Notes under the pieces: generated by a model
The model's database searches: none
What the model was told of the DNA's origin: nothing
Seen by the model: only the letters and a program-made list of their open reading frames with translations
In this document: positions 20,301 to 23,968 of the stretch, in pieces
How positions within the stretch are numbered: the stretch's first letter is position 1
Layout: every line of letters starts with the position of its first letter
From: UBA1234 sp964400015
GTDB taxonomy: Bacteria > Bacillota > Clostridia > TANB77 > UBA1234
NCBI GenBank assembly: GCA_964400015.1
Contig: CAYNRR010000004.1
Coordinates: 29,121-93,120, forward strand
Length of the DNA: 64,000 bases
Direction: 5' to 3'
Made by a program: the position numbers and the translations under genes

Positions 20301-21156
20301 TCATTTTATTTGCGCCATCTGCTCTTAGAACAATATCAACCATATTAGTTCTTACATTTGGATCACCATTGTTTACAATCATTGATAAATTTGAAGGAAG
20401 ACTATTTGTTTCTACAATTCCTGTAACGTTAACTTTTTTTACTGTTCTACCACCATTTTCTTCTGTTGCGATTACTGTATAAACACCATTTCTTGAAACT
20501 TGAGTTGTAAAAGTTCCATCTGCTTGTTCTTCAGCAATCAATTCTCTTACCATTACAGTTAATTTCCCACCATACCTTGGAAAAGCACTAATTGTTAATT
20601 TGGCTTTAGCACTAGTTAAAGTACCATCTGCTAATTCACCACTAGATATAACAATGTTTGATATTATTGGTCCATCTTCGCTTGAAGTACTTCCAGAAAC
20701 TGAATCTGAAAATGGTCTATGTATAATTTCGTCTTGATAATAAATTCCTTTTACATAGAATACTGTACCTGTTGAGTCATATACATAAACATCATCTTGT
20801 TTAAATTCCAATTCTGATGTTTCGATTTCATACTCTTTACCAAACTCAGCATTTTCATATTTAATTTTCCCCAAGTCAACAACATAACCTGTTACCGTTA
20901 TTCCGGTTGTATCAAAAGATTGAAATTCGTCAGGTGCATTTTTTAAAGTGACCTTTTTAAAACCTGCATTTATCCTTTCTTCTGTATCACCTTTATAAGC
21001 ATTATTCAACCTAGCTCTTTGAACGCCTTCTTCAACATTCTTTACTTCTTCAGCAAAATTCGCATAATTAGCTTCGTCCGGCATTCTTCCACCAGCTGAC
21101 ATAGTAATCATAGCGATTATGATAATAACCACTATCGTTATTACTAGTGACATCAT
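5326..21156 (-). CDS. Giant (5,276-residue) mosaic surface protein with pilin-like N terminus and BspA/DUF285 repeats
   Basis: Probable cell-surface adhesin or fibre. In order: a hydrophobic pilin-like N terminus (MMSLVITIVVIIIIAMITMS, 1-20) and helical stalk to about 60; Ig-like segments; InlB B-repeat-like modules near residues 440-525 and 690 (ending GWSE.., GWTG..) and again near 2135-2205; BspA-type leucine-rich blocks near 975-1200, 2340-2555, 2810-3140 and 3370-3570; a beta-helix-like tract rich in NxGT near 1320-1840 and a shorter one near 3890-4010; and three DUF285 blocks from about 4015 to the end, each opening with AIY..DGSLTF. There is no LPxTG or C-terminal anchor, so the N terminus must hold it. 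The frame starts at ATG-ATG with only a weak site upstream. A strong AGGAGG and ATG at 21203-21205 lead into a prepilin-like leader one base out of frame (see 21154-21218). Function is inferred; the open frame is certain. Confidence 0.9.
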   Translation of the reverse strand: MMSLVITIVVIIIIAMITMSAGGRMPDEANYANFAEEVKNVEEGVQRARLNNAYKGDTEERINAGFKKVTLKNAPDEFQSFDTTGITVTGYVVDLGKIKYENAEFGKEYEIETSELEFKQDDVYVYDSTGTVFYVKGIYYQDEIIHRPFSDSVSGSTSSEDGPIISNIVISSGELADGTLTSAKAKLTISAFPRYGGKLTVMVRELIAEEQADGTFTTQVSRNGVYTVIATEENGGRTVKKVNVTGIVETNSLPSNLSMIVNNGDPNVRTNMVDIVLRADGANKMIIAKNNPLKPTSSDTRWEDYKTNFTYDLGTQEGRITLYAWFKNEYSNVTDQIVKASIIYDRTAPSSDAPTLTVSGPYVIVESNQKDNVSPDTYLLSKTEYGYRIHDGALASESDYDWSTGKLIGPLVNGETYDFVTRTEDEVGNKSTSVVKSQKIKFDYLINFDLNGATGTIDSVYAEAGTSIQVPGVDVVRSGYRFVGWSERKDATVDDVAEIILENENYLPTGNDTVKTLYAIWAPRTDMKYTVNHYVEKVGSIGDYELKLTEVFNDGKVGDLAWAKAKTDGAFYGFVENESHSQRVGMAEIKGDGSTVLSLYYYRAKFTLTVKGENATATGTTVEVPYETEVTISATPTEGFEFDRWVIEGTEETSLEYANFVNENGNKNVNATFKMPARDITLIAKTKLKKYKITYNLNDGTATGENPTEYDRNTPAFTLYNPIKTGYNFAGWTGTGLTTTTLNVTLDPATLVNMVDREYEALFTPSEDLLTITATPTEPTNGNVRAIVACLDNKLRIEYRVGTTGTWDVYTSSIEIEENTVVYARAIKNGNIIDEESLAITNIDKENPIIKDIKVSESWKSGNKMLIDIEATDNIQILGYAITDSESVPAKDEFKKSNTGLKLSDEVNYVWVMDTAENTTHQAVYAWDISKEQDKGIYALLKNEKEMIIVGTGETASYTETNTPFQQYKEKVTDVTIQGNVESIGSYVLADMENVARITISKALTRLEENAIARTNNYENITIEKGNQNFVYNGYTLYNSDVTEIYSHSRIDAKEEYTINSAVEKINNYAFYKNDNLSLINSNSNPTLGDNVFENCNELYQISGEIGGTSIGKEAFLHCENLHLLELSINITTIGEGAFAHTYKLGVVIIPKTVTKVASADTSINGVFEHIGIYSENIYNKGIVKYYQSCKAMYDYAHKYSTEAHFEMIDDIKPEIVSLNITSPESGTYSQGNAIEFTATFSEELAITESKVPELTIRIGEEGLKTVDYGYVSGDKIIYVYYVNEDDFGEISLSSYKGIVEDLAGNQSEVEITEMGGSTIYINTVACLIEGDEASYYSSIQNALNAMQTLEGNITLLKDTDESITIKGNTNVSINLNSNTLNNTSDNTTITNNGVLNVFDGYINSNGTAIKNNANSKLEIYNLEIEVAGENQTAISTEESITSIYDSTIKGNQMLIDATGSLVLNSSTLTTKNGPAIKVNANTLVTATASEITSNNGYGINISNTGTAELTNTHITATKGTAINNVGTLNVYESTLIVGAVGINTSGTVNFNNGIIEGTDSEKSVVDNSGTFVIYEGTIYSNVGVAVQNRAGTFNATNSSITTTGTNKDAFNNMLGATLEFASGDISSKDGYALTNSGTATIKTGSNLTSNGIGVIENKSILNATSATITSVSSTSKAIINTGTYEDTNSTIATTGTVGIENKNNSSLILDGTKITVNNTLSNATGITTSSRNEVRILDITMNVDSTAGTSTGIKLEENSIVNIFDGDINATTNGSTGYGINNYKGTLTLGVNNEVISKTQPSIEGTTYGYYSTSGVLNYYDGRFIGEEEKSIVGNVTDQPVDTFLLFNLVDDREHSELAYDIWGPTDVTLEADKTYWTNETIILTGKASDEGSGIWKYAITNSPDEPKENEWIELEEKTLEFEITKEINEWDTFYLHVMDGSYNYAVSNPVETKYDNTAPSIIKITSNPNGWTSGDVLVNVEYEDTASGIVEYEFTTNYHDIATKGEKAIIVSPTNSGTLSYTATENEKIYIYLKDQAGNVTCEEYDINNIDKTAPTINVEFVEYGDTYVKVKVDIIDNGSGIKNVKVDGTLQSFTGTDYEKSITLEISKAGITSIEVQDNVSNVSTENIYTYSIIYDSVNATGSMPTQIKLKDKDITILENRFEKESYSFINWNTKKDYTGTEYLGGDTYTANEDVILYARWKDVEAPRIIDIHLPEEGAIANNNNYYLEIDATDNIAVTGYGITQTNEAPISWSESNKVSAQLLTSDTWYVWTKDAEGNMTSTEIKVYDISDTNSTTFGILKDIDGNGEYTLSIECRGTTKDFGAKEEKPWKNYIASVTKIEVRNEVIGLGENVLSNLTKVNEIEISETVEKIALNTFAHTNNYSSIKVEEGTFKVSNGMLMDATSKNVYVASTKLTLGDVVLPATVENIGAYAFENSTITSIYIAKNIDIQEGTFYNAKNLKDIISETQIGGKSIGANAFEGCSSLQYVTLSEDIETIGNRAFYGTKKLTDITISKKVTTLVGNQIFTNIGTEAGTDTGKGYVYYYDSNTLMSGYAQSDVTKEQATFIGIDDVLPVVSEVIINEGAEITNNRELTVKVVATDNRAVTQIFITTDSTIDPRTQSVIWQDVAQSYTYTLPKETDDYTLYAWAKDKAGNISALPGTASITLAVYDFELNAEKEIIQYVDTTGKDYYEYRDTEYTLDNQDINVEVTGTVDHKTIGDYAINYRLSYDGKYIETITKNIHIIPNTWNESQISVGNFVVVTHTTGKYAKIVKYTNVNEESELEIPNTFIFENEEYKIIDVGNGTNAISTTENTIEKIILPDTLIAVSDYAFSTFKKLSSIEYENSLMTIGAYAFANSNGIYENITIKGNVREVKYAAFENTIIDEIVIEDGVKSIGSKAFYTQRGNYNDETLNIPASIDNIGVGAFAGYKASAIIVSTENKKYISINNLALVDKSGQVLYQYAIGNGRTEYSIPDGIETIAGYAFSESENLQKVILNQSTVEIGERAFKNDESLKTVENSENVKVLANEAFMNTGIENFIISENMTQLQTKVFKNTKLKNIYVPSSVKQIDSEAFASNTNMQYAVIDGSPAISGDIFKNSSSLETLIALDENTIISINGDVEIPSVTNLYVTSEKMEKDYEADSKWSELGIYRIKCLAELIGDTEVSTVDREEYVELGVKLLEEEISTGNGTSAKIPSLTVESESDVNNEIAGTYHVTYYVKYNGKIEMTLVRTIKVIDETAPVITDLITSETWQSGTNLMIDVIATDNKDTTLLYAITETKDLSNANWSNSSTVTLTSETQYIHVKDKAGNVTTTMIKAWDISANNDKKIFAYEKEDGELVATGTGMTKGYDSYGETPWKEDATKITKLTIEEGIEYLGDYVFSALENVSEISIPSTLGSGVDISTSAFAGTNNFLKLDIASGNKALKVESTYTLVDDESKIIYLHSRRDPSSNYTISSNKETIAENSFYKNNNIKAIDMNSFVNIGASAFEGCLNLESINGEIGNTAIGSAAFSGDVNLKDIIISTSVETLGTGIFTNVPGPVYYYASCNAMKQYAKTYSDETLFIMIDNVGASDTMPTLKSSSSIIMAISNQIDEDGEVVKTEYIIRKDGEEYDESKWQSLSYFTGLYASTKYHVKTRATDDAGNVVTSREATITTKQVPDTINIAAVPAGPTSGDVDVVIEWPIADMEALYGAGWPEGTTVTKQVGIKNPNDASITWTDITDDNATYTHTATENGVTVYARLFDGVNYTAQTISLSVDNIDRIAPTGTVVINDGDEKVYEKTVTLTLTAIDNRNDTGYGVKYYFASENPTLDLSTTEWKGYTEGTKYTFEFTNTTAEKTVYVWFKDAAENISEVCSDTIYVIVDNIMLEQNGETTYYLKLQDAIDAANDNPSTASKITILQTLSQDGPYEISETKNIVIDMNGKNITHTTEEEFELIINKGLLTIMNSSETASGIYATSNESTATGILNYGYVEIIDVSIIADSPDGTSIGIKNENGEERNKISQAIYSADDNSLTFTRDANEYAEGDIYNGKTVTAVYTGFEDEKYTAGDEVPWFEYRGNITSVEMLDEIKPKSTAYWFMGFKNCGKFELDKLNTNKVTDMRDMFYQAGYNTTTFNISDLSDWNVSSVTNMHCMFYEAGHSTTTFDLGDLSKWNVANVTNMNCMFYETGYNATTWNVGDLGVWKTSKVTDMSHMFYNCQAIKELNLSGWDTSSVTTMQNMFAGCSNLAEISLGKNFKFVGTDSYLPTPDSTYIQGATGLWYNKSTRVSYAPENIPNNTSATYVAVMPKLVQAIYCESDGSLTFVEDTVIYSKGSTYNGKAVTAAYTGFETTKYKTVNEVPWYENREKITNVMVVDEITPMYTKYWFNEFKNCSELDLTKLNTEKVIDMSYMFEKAGYDVTTFNIVGLNDWDVSNVTYTTEMFENSGYNATTWNIGDLSNWNVSNVTNMGGMFNNAGYKASTFDIGNLGNWNMSKVTNIGSIFKDAGYSARTWNIGDLSNWDVSSVTRMGNAFWNAGYSTSNWSIGDLSKWDVSNVTSMTYTFANAGHNAETFNIGNLNNWDVSKVTNMVMMFAQTGYNATTWNIGDISNWNISSVTEMTSMFNGAAYNATSFDIGDLSNWNVSNVTNISSLFKGAAHSAKTFNIGNIGKWNVSNVEKTTNMFWEAGYNATTWNIGDLSNWDVSKVTDMSYMFSYAGYSTETFNIGNLNNWNVSKVTGMVNMFSNTGYNATTWNIGQLNNWDVSNVTEMGWIFASAGHSATTWSIGDLSNWNVSKLTNMNALFKGAGYSATTFDIGNIGKWDVSNVTRMVNIFWNAGYNATTWNIGDLSSWDVSNARTMAYMFRGAGYNATTLDIGDLGAWRTSNVTDMSYMFAECRNLKELNLSGWDTSSVTDMSHMFKECIKLEEVSLGKNFKFVGTSSYLPTPSSTYITGANGQWYNKATNVGYAPANIPNNTAATYVAIAPQIAQAIYCESDGSLTFVKDTVKYSAGGTYDGKTVTAVYTGFEENNYTESNLAPWNSNRENIKSVSVKDTITPISTAYWFYMFKNCGTFDLAKLDTSNVTDMSCMFKFAGYNATTWSIGDLSNWDVSNVTDMRHMFYYAGYQATTWNIGDLSNWNVSNVTYMSCMFFYAGYNATTWNIGDLSNWNVSKVTTMHGMFWNAADKATTFNIGNIGNIGNWNVSNVTSMYAMFDDAALSATTFNIGNLNNWNVSNVTDMSYMFYRTGYNATYSLNLSSWNVSKVTEYKDFNTGSTSKVTAPTWVN
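5380..9110 (-). repeat. DUF285 (BspA-like) repeat array, about 30 units in three blocks
   Basis: Coding repeat of roughly 29-30 residues (about 87-90 bp) with consensus W(D/N)VSNVT.M..MF..AGYNATT followed by .NIGDLS. I counted 5 units in the first block (about 9110-8260), 18 in the second (about 8250-6230) and 7 in the third (about 6220-5380). Each block starts with a related 100-residue lead-in (YCESDGSLTF...AYWF..FKNC). DUF285 is known from Mycoplasma lipoproteins and clostridial and Lactobacillales surface proteins. DNA identity between units is high enough for slippage or recombination. Confidence 0.9.
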
Positions 21157-21218
21157 AGTTATTCCGTTCTTGTCTTTTCCCTTTCATTCTTTGAATACAA
21201 CTCATTAGTTTTCCTCCT
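21154..21218 (-). promoter_or_regulatory. Ribosome site and out-of-frame prepilin leader of the giant gene
   Basis: The minus strand shows AAGGAGG (cctcct at 21213-21218), a spacer of about seven bases and ATG at 21203-21205. That frame reads MSCIQRMKGKRQERNNYDV and does not join the giant frame. If one A is removed from the A4 run at 21175-21178 it reads MSCIQRMKGKDKNGIT and then continues directly into MMSLVITIVV. This restores a canonical basic leader, a Gly cleavage residue and a hydrophobic helix like the pilin-like genes at 29.4 and 48 kb. In the giant frame itself a TGA stands just upstream and no start codon lies between it and the ATG-ATG. Confidence 0.75.
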
Positions 21219-21330
21219 TCAAGCATGTTATCTTTTGTGAAAATACTCTTGATATTGTTTTAACACTAAAAAAAATCAATGTCTACACGCGTACACGCGC
21301 GTATATAAGATAAGAGTCAACTAAAATAAA

Positions 21331-21362
21331 AAAACGTTCCAAATGTACTTACGGAACGTTTT
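21331..21362. terminator. Strong hairpin terminator upstream of the giant gene
   Basis: A perfect 10-bp stem (AAAACGTTCC with GGAACGTTTT) around 12 bases, followed on the minus strand by TTT. It insulates the giant gene from the tRNA operon or ends an unrecognised transcript from 21365-21645. Confidence 0.7.
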
Positions 21363-21509
21363 CTTATATTTTTTATGATTTTTTTTAATCTCCATATATT
21401 AAATTTTATTAACAGAAATATTTCTTACCTATTACAAAAAAGTTTTTTTATTTCTTTCATTTTCTTAAAGTCGTATCTCCCTAGGCGAAGAATCAAAATT
21501 GTAATCAAA

Positions 21510-21641
21510 TTCTAATTAAGTTTTTACCGAGTTATGACTAAGTTGTGATCAAAAACTAATTAAGCTCTTGCTGAGTTGTAATTACGTTGTGACCAAATTC
21601 TAATTAAGCTCTTACCGAGTTGTAATTACGTTGTGACCAAA
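21510..21641. repeat. 44-bp tandem repeat, three copies, with 11-bp sub-units
   Basis: Copies start at 21510, 21554 and 21598. Copies two and three differ at only a few bases. Each unit divides into four 11-mers of shared pattern: ttctaattaag, ctcttaccgag, ttgtaattacg and ttgtgaccaaa. A partial, weaker copy seems to precede at about 21488-21509. Confidence 0.85.
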
Positions 21642-21647
21642 AACAAA

Positions 21648-21676
21648 AAAGGTTTGCAATATGTCCGCAAACCTTT
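21648..21676 (-). terminator. Terminator of the tRNA operon
   Basis: The minus strand shows AAAGGTTTGC paired with GCAAACCTTT around nine bases, then TTTTTTG. It lies six bases past the CCA end of tRNA-Phe. Confidence 0.8.
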
Positions 21677-21681
21677 AATAC

Positions 21682-21757
21682 TGGTGCCTATTCTCGGAAT
21701 CGAACCAAGGACACAGGGATTTTCAGTCCCTTGCTCTACCAACTGAGCTAAATAGGC
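21682..21757 (-). tRNA. tRNA-Phe (GAA)
   Basis: A 76-base cloverleaf with the encoded CCA end. The anticodon loop CTGAAAA gives GAA. The acceptor GCCTATT pairs with AATAGGC, and the D-loop AGTTGGTA and T-loop GGTTCGATTCC are present. Last gene of a Val-Asp-Phe operon. Confidence 0.97.
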
Positions 21758-21800
21758 ATATTAACTTTAGATAAAAAAATAACCATTTTATAAATTAAAA

Positions 21801-21877
21801 TGGCGACCTGGAAGGGGCTCGAACCCTCGACCTCTAGCGTGACAGGCTAGCGCTCTAACCAACTGAGCTACCAGGCC
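21801..21877 (-). tRNA. tRNA-Asp (GTC)
   Basis: A 77-base cloverleaf with encoded CCA. The anticodon stem CTAGC/GCTAG encloses CTGTCAC, giving GTC. The acceptor GGCCTGG pairs with CCAGGTC with one G-U. Middle gene of the operon. Confidence 0.97.
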
Positions 21878-21933
21878 GTATTGAATTATGCAGAGCGTTG
21901 ACCGTTCAAAGCTTGCTATTCTTTTTTAAAAAG

Positions 21934-22009
21934 TGGTGGGCACTATAGGGCTCGAACCTATGACCCCCTGCTTGTAAGGCAGATGCTCTCCCAGCTGAGC
22001 TAAGCGCCC
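21934..22009 (-). tRNA. tRNA-Val (TAC)
   Basis: A 76-base cloverleaf with encoded CCA. The anticodon loop CTTACAA gives TAC. The acceptor GGGCGCT pairs with AGTGCCC (one G-U). First gene of the operon, directly behind the strong promoter at 22040-22068. Confidence 0.97.
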
Positions 22010-22039
22010 ACTTTTTCGTCATGTCCAGATGACTTTTTA

Positions 22040-22068
22040 AGTATACTTTAAGTTAAAATGTTTGTCAA
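22040..22068 (-). promoter_or_regulatory. Strong sigma-A promoter of the tRNA operon
   Basis: Perfect TTGACA (22063-22068) and TATACT (22040-22045) with a 17-base spacer, about 30 bases before tRNA-Val. The rest of 22069-22183 is AT-rich without genes and includes a CACG-GTA-CGTG palindrome at 22116-22126. Confidence 0.85.
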
Positions 22069-22183
22069 CATTTTTTTCACTTTTTTTAAAAGTTATTTTG
22101 TTTAACTCTTAAAGTCACGGTACGTGTTTTAATATAACATCTTTTAAGATATATTGCAATAGTTTTTTTGTTTTTTTATAAAA

Positions 22184-22241
22184 AAAGACCAGCCTTAAAA
22201 TATAACTCAAGATTTATGAGTATCTTTTAAGACTGGTCTTT
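22184..22241 (-). terminator. Terminator of the 121-residue hypothetical gene
   Basis: A 17-bp stem with one mismatch (AAAGACCAG.CTTAAAA) around an AT-rich loop, followed on the minus strand by a long T run. It starts 12 bases past the stop codon. Confidence 0.8.
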
Positions 22242-22252
22242 ATTACATCATG

Positions 22253-22618
22253 TTAATTAACAGGTGCATGGTAGAAGAAAATCTTCATCTCATCGTTGTG
22301 AAAACGCTGGACATTTTCAACTTCATCGTAGCCATCATACGTAGCAAAGTGTTTGAGTGCTTCTTGCACCTCCAAAATTTGTTTGTAGGTCGGCTGCAAT
22401 CTCGGTTCTTTTTCGATTCTGATTTTCAGTTCGTCGATGCAGAGATTGTTAAAACGTTCAACGTACAGTTCAATGTCCCATGCATCAAAATTTTTGTTGA
22501 GATCCATCATGAGACACGTTTGCTTCTTCTTAAGCCAGATTTCCTGCAAAAGTGCACTAGTGGCATCCGACATCAGTTCTTCCAAGTTACCAACATATAG
22601 ACAGTACGTTTTAGCCAT
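22253..22618 (-). CDS. Hypothetical protein (121 residues) of unusual composition
   Basis: I do not recognise this family. The protein begins MAKTYCLYVGNLEELMS, looks soluble and mainly helical, is rich in Asp, Glu and Lys, and has no signal peptide or membrane segment. The start is well supported (GGAGG eight bases upstream), and the gene has its own consensus promoter and a strong terminator, so it is a real, separately controlled unit. Two 60-base lines I counted inside it are 40-42% G+C, whereas a line in the neighbouring hslO is 25%. The only similar excursion in the window is the ThyX-like gene at 51.6 kb, which has the same single-gene promoter-terminator build. This suggests acquisition from another source, or strong codon selection. 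Confidence 0.75.
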   Translation of the reverse strand: MAKTYCLYVGNLEELMSDATSALLQEIWLKKKQTCLMMDLNKNFDAWDIELYVERFNNLCIDELKIRIEKEPRLQPTYKQILEVQEALKHFATYDGYDEVENVQRFHNDEMKIFFYHAPVN

Positions 22619-22672
22619 TGTTAGTTCCTCCTTAATTATGGTAGGTGTTGATAGGTTTCTCCACGCGTCTAT

Positions 22673-22702
22673 ATTATATCATCTTATTATGTTCCCCGTC
22701 AA
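22673..22702 (-). promoter_or_regulatory. Promoter of the 121-residue hypothetical gene
   Basis: TTGACG (22697-22702) and TATAAT (22673-22678) are separated by 18 bases. The -35 element directly abuts the hslO stop codon. Confidence 0.75.
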
Positions 22703-23572
22703 TTATTTTTGATTAACTAATTTTTGAATTTCTTCTTTTGAAAATAAATATTTTGAATTACAAAAATGGCAAGATACTTCAGTTTGTTCATCTTCTGCTA
22801 ATTCTTCAATATCTTTTTTACTCATACTAAAAATAGCTCTTTCCATTCTCTCTCTAGAGCAGTCACATTTCCAATTCACTTTCATTTCTTCAACTTCATA
22901 CGTATTTAAATCATCAGAAATGTATGTTGCAATTTCTTCTAAGCTTTTTCCTGATTCTAGCATATCTGTTATTGAACTACTTTGTGCAATTCTATTTTCA
23001 ATAAGCTCTAAAATTTGATCTGGGGTATCAGGCAAAGCTTGAAGAATATATCCTCCAGCTTTTTTTACGCTTCCATCTTTATTTACTAAAACTCCTAATG
23101 CAACAGCTGTTGGTATTTGCTCTGAAATTGCAAAATAATATGCGAAATCTTCTGCAATCTCACCAGTTTGCAATGGAACACTTCCAACATATGGTTCACC
23201 TAAGCCAATGTCTTTTATTACTCTTAACTCACCGTTTCCGATTATTCCACTAACATTTAATTTACCATTTTCTTTTTTCTCAGCTTCTGCAAGAGGTTTT
23301 GAAACATATCCTTTAACATTTCCAACAGAATCTGCAACAACAAGCATTGAACCTAAAGGACCATCGCCTAATATTTGCAATGTCAACTTATCTTCTTCAC
23401 TTTTTGTCATCGTTCCCATAAGAAGTCCCATTGTCAACAATCTTCCTAAAGCAGCTGTTGGTGTTGGATTTAACTTATGTATTTTTCTTGCGTTTTCTAC
23501 TACATCTGTTGTATCAACACATGAAATTTTTATCATATCTGCATGTGCCATAAACTTTTTTAAAGTTCCCAT
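22703..23572 (-). CDS. hslO: Redox-regulated chaperone Hsp33
   Basis: Cytoplasmic holdase activated by oxidation of a zinc-bound cysteine centre. The 289-residue protein shows the N-terminal Hsp33 core (PTPTAALGRLLTMGLLMGTM, about 36-56, and GNGELRVIKDIGLGEPYVG) and the C-terminal switch with CxC (KCDCSRERMERAI) and CxxC (VSCHFCNSKY) near residues 235-269. All four zinc cysteines are present, so redox control should work. The start has AGGAGG close by. It lies 75 bases after the csp gene, with a terminator hairpin between them, so it may be expressed by read-through or from an unseen promoter. Confidence 0.96.
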   Translation of the reverse strand: MGTLKKFMAHADMIKISCVDTTDVVENARKIHKLNPTPTAALGRLLTMGLLMGTMTKSEEDKLTLQILGDGPLGSMLVVADSVGNVKGYVSKPLAEAEKKENGKLNVSGIIGNGELRVIKDIGLGEPYVGSVPLQTGEIAEDFAYYFAISEQIPTAVALGVLVNKDGSVKKAGGYILQALPDTPDQILELIENRIAQSSSITDMLESGKSLEEIATYISDDLNTYEVEEMKVNWKCDCSRERMERAIFSMSKKDIEELAEDEQTEVSCHFCNSKYLFSKEEIQKLVNQK

Positions 23573-23597
23573 TTTTTCCTCCTATTTTCAAAAATTA

Positions 23598-23624
23598 AAC
23601 CTCGCATTTAAAAAATACGAGGTT
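23598..23624 (-). terminator. Terminator behind the cold-shock gene
   Basis: A stem of AACCTCG plus flanking A-T pairs closes over about 11 bases; on the minus strand TAATTTTTG follows. It lies between csp and hslO and overlaps the hslO leader. Confidence 0.6.
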
Positions 23625-23647
23625 GCTTTCGGTTTATATATCATTAT

Positions 23648-23857
23648 CTACACTGTAGCAATTCTTGTAACATTAGCTGCTTGATCACCTTTTTGACCAT
23701 CAACAATGTCAAATTGAACTTCAGCGCCTTCTTCTAATGTTTTGTAGCCATCCATATTGATTGCTGAAAAATGAACAAATACATCTTTAGCGTTATCTCT
23801 TTCAATGAATCCATATCCTTTTTCTGCATTAAACCATTTAATCTTTCCTCTTTCCAT
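23648..23857 (-). CDS. Cold-shock protein, CspA family
   Basis: Single OB-fold RNA chaperone. The 69-residue form starting MERGKIKWFNAEKGYGFIER is chosen because GGAGG lies nine bases upstream of this ATG and because family members start here; the longer frame to 23905 would add 16 unrelated residues. Both RNA-binding motifs, KGYGFI (RNP1) and VFVHFS (RNP2), are intact. The promoter lies 59 bases upstream and leaves a short leader, shorter than the long thermosensing leader of E. coli cspA. Neighbouring genes are unrelated. Confidence 0.95.
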   Translation of the reverse strand: MERGKIKWFNAEKGYGFIERDNAKDVFVHFSAINMDGYKTLEEGAEVQFDIVDGQKGDQAANVTRIATV

Positions 23858-23915
23858 GTTTCTTACCTCCACTTTCTTTAGTACTATAATCATTGCATTA
23901 CACAACTTTTATTAG

Positions 23916-23944
23916 AGTGTATCACACGAAAATATCAATGTCAA
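23916..23944 (-). promoter_or_regulatory. Promoter of the cold-shock gene
   Basis: Perfect TTGACA (23939-23944) and TACACT (23916-23921) with a 17-base spacer. Confidence 0.7.
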
Positions 23945-23968
23945 ACCAATAGAATAATATAATTCAAA

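Larger units (their letters stand above)
21157..21681. other. Non-coding stretch between the giant gene and the tRNA operon
   Basis: Holds the leader of the giant gene, a CG-rich motif with two palindromes (ACGCGT at 21287-21292 and ACGCGCGT at 21295-21302), a strong hairpin at 21331-21362, the 44-bp tandem repeat (21510-21641) and the tRNA terminator (21648-21676). No protein-coding frame of note was seen. A small RNA ending at the 21331-21362 hairpin is possible but not demonstrated. Confidence 0.5.

Noticed and set aside
21365..21645. Short minus-strand frame of about 10 codons (MKEIKKLFCNR) before the 21331-21362 hairpin
   Set aside because: Too short and without a properly spaced ribosome site; kept only as part of a possible small RNA.
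22116..22126. CACG-GTA-CGTG palindrome upstream of the tRNA operon as an operator
   Set aside because: It lies upstream of a near-consensus promoter with no other copies noticed; too little to support a regulatory call.
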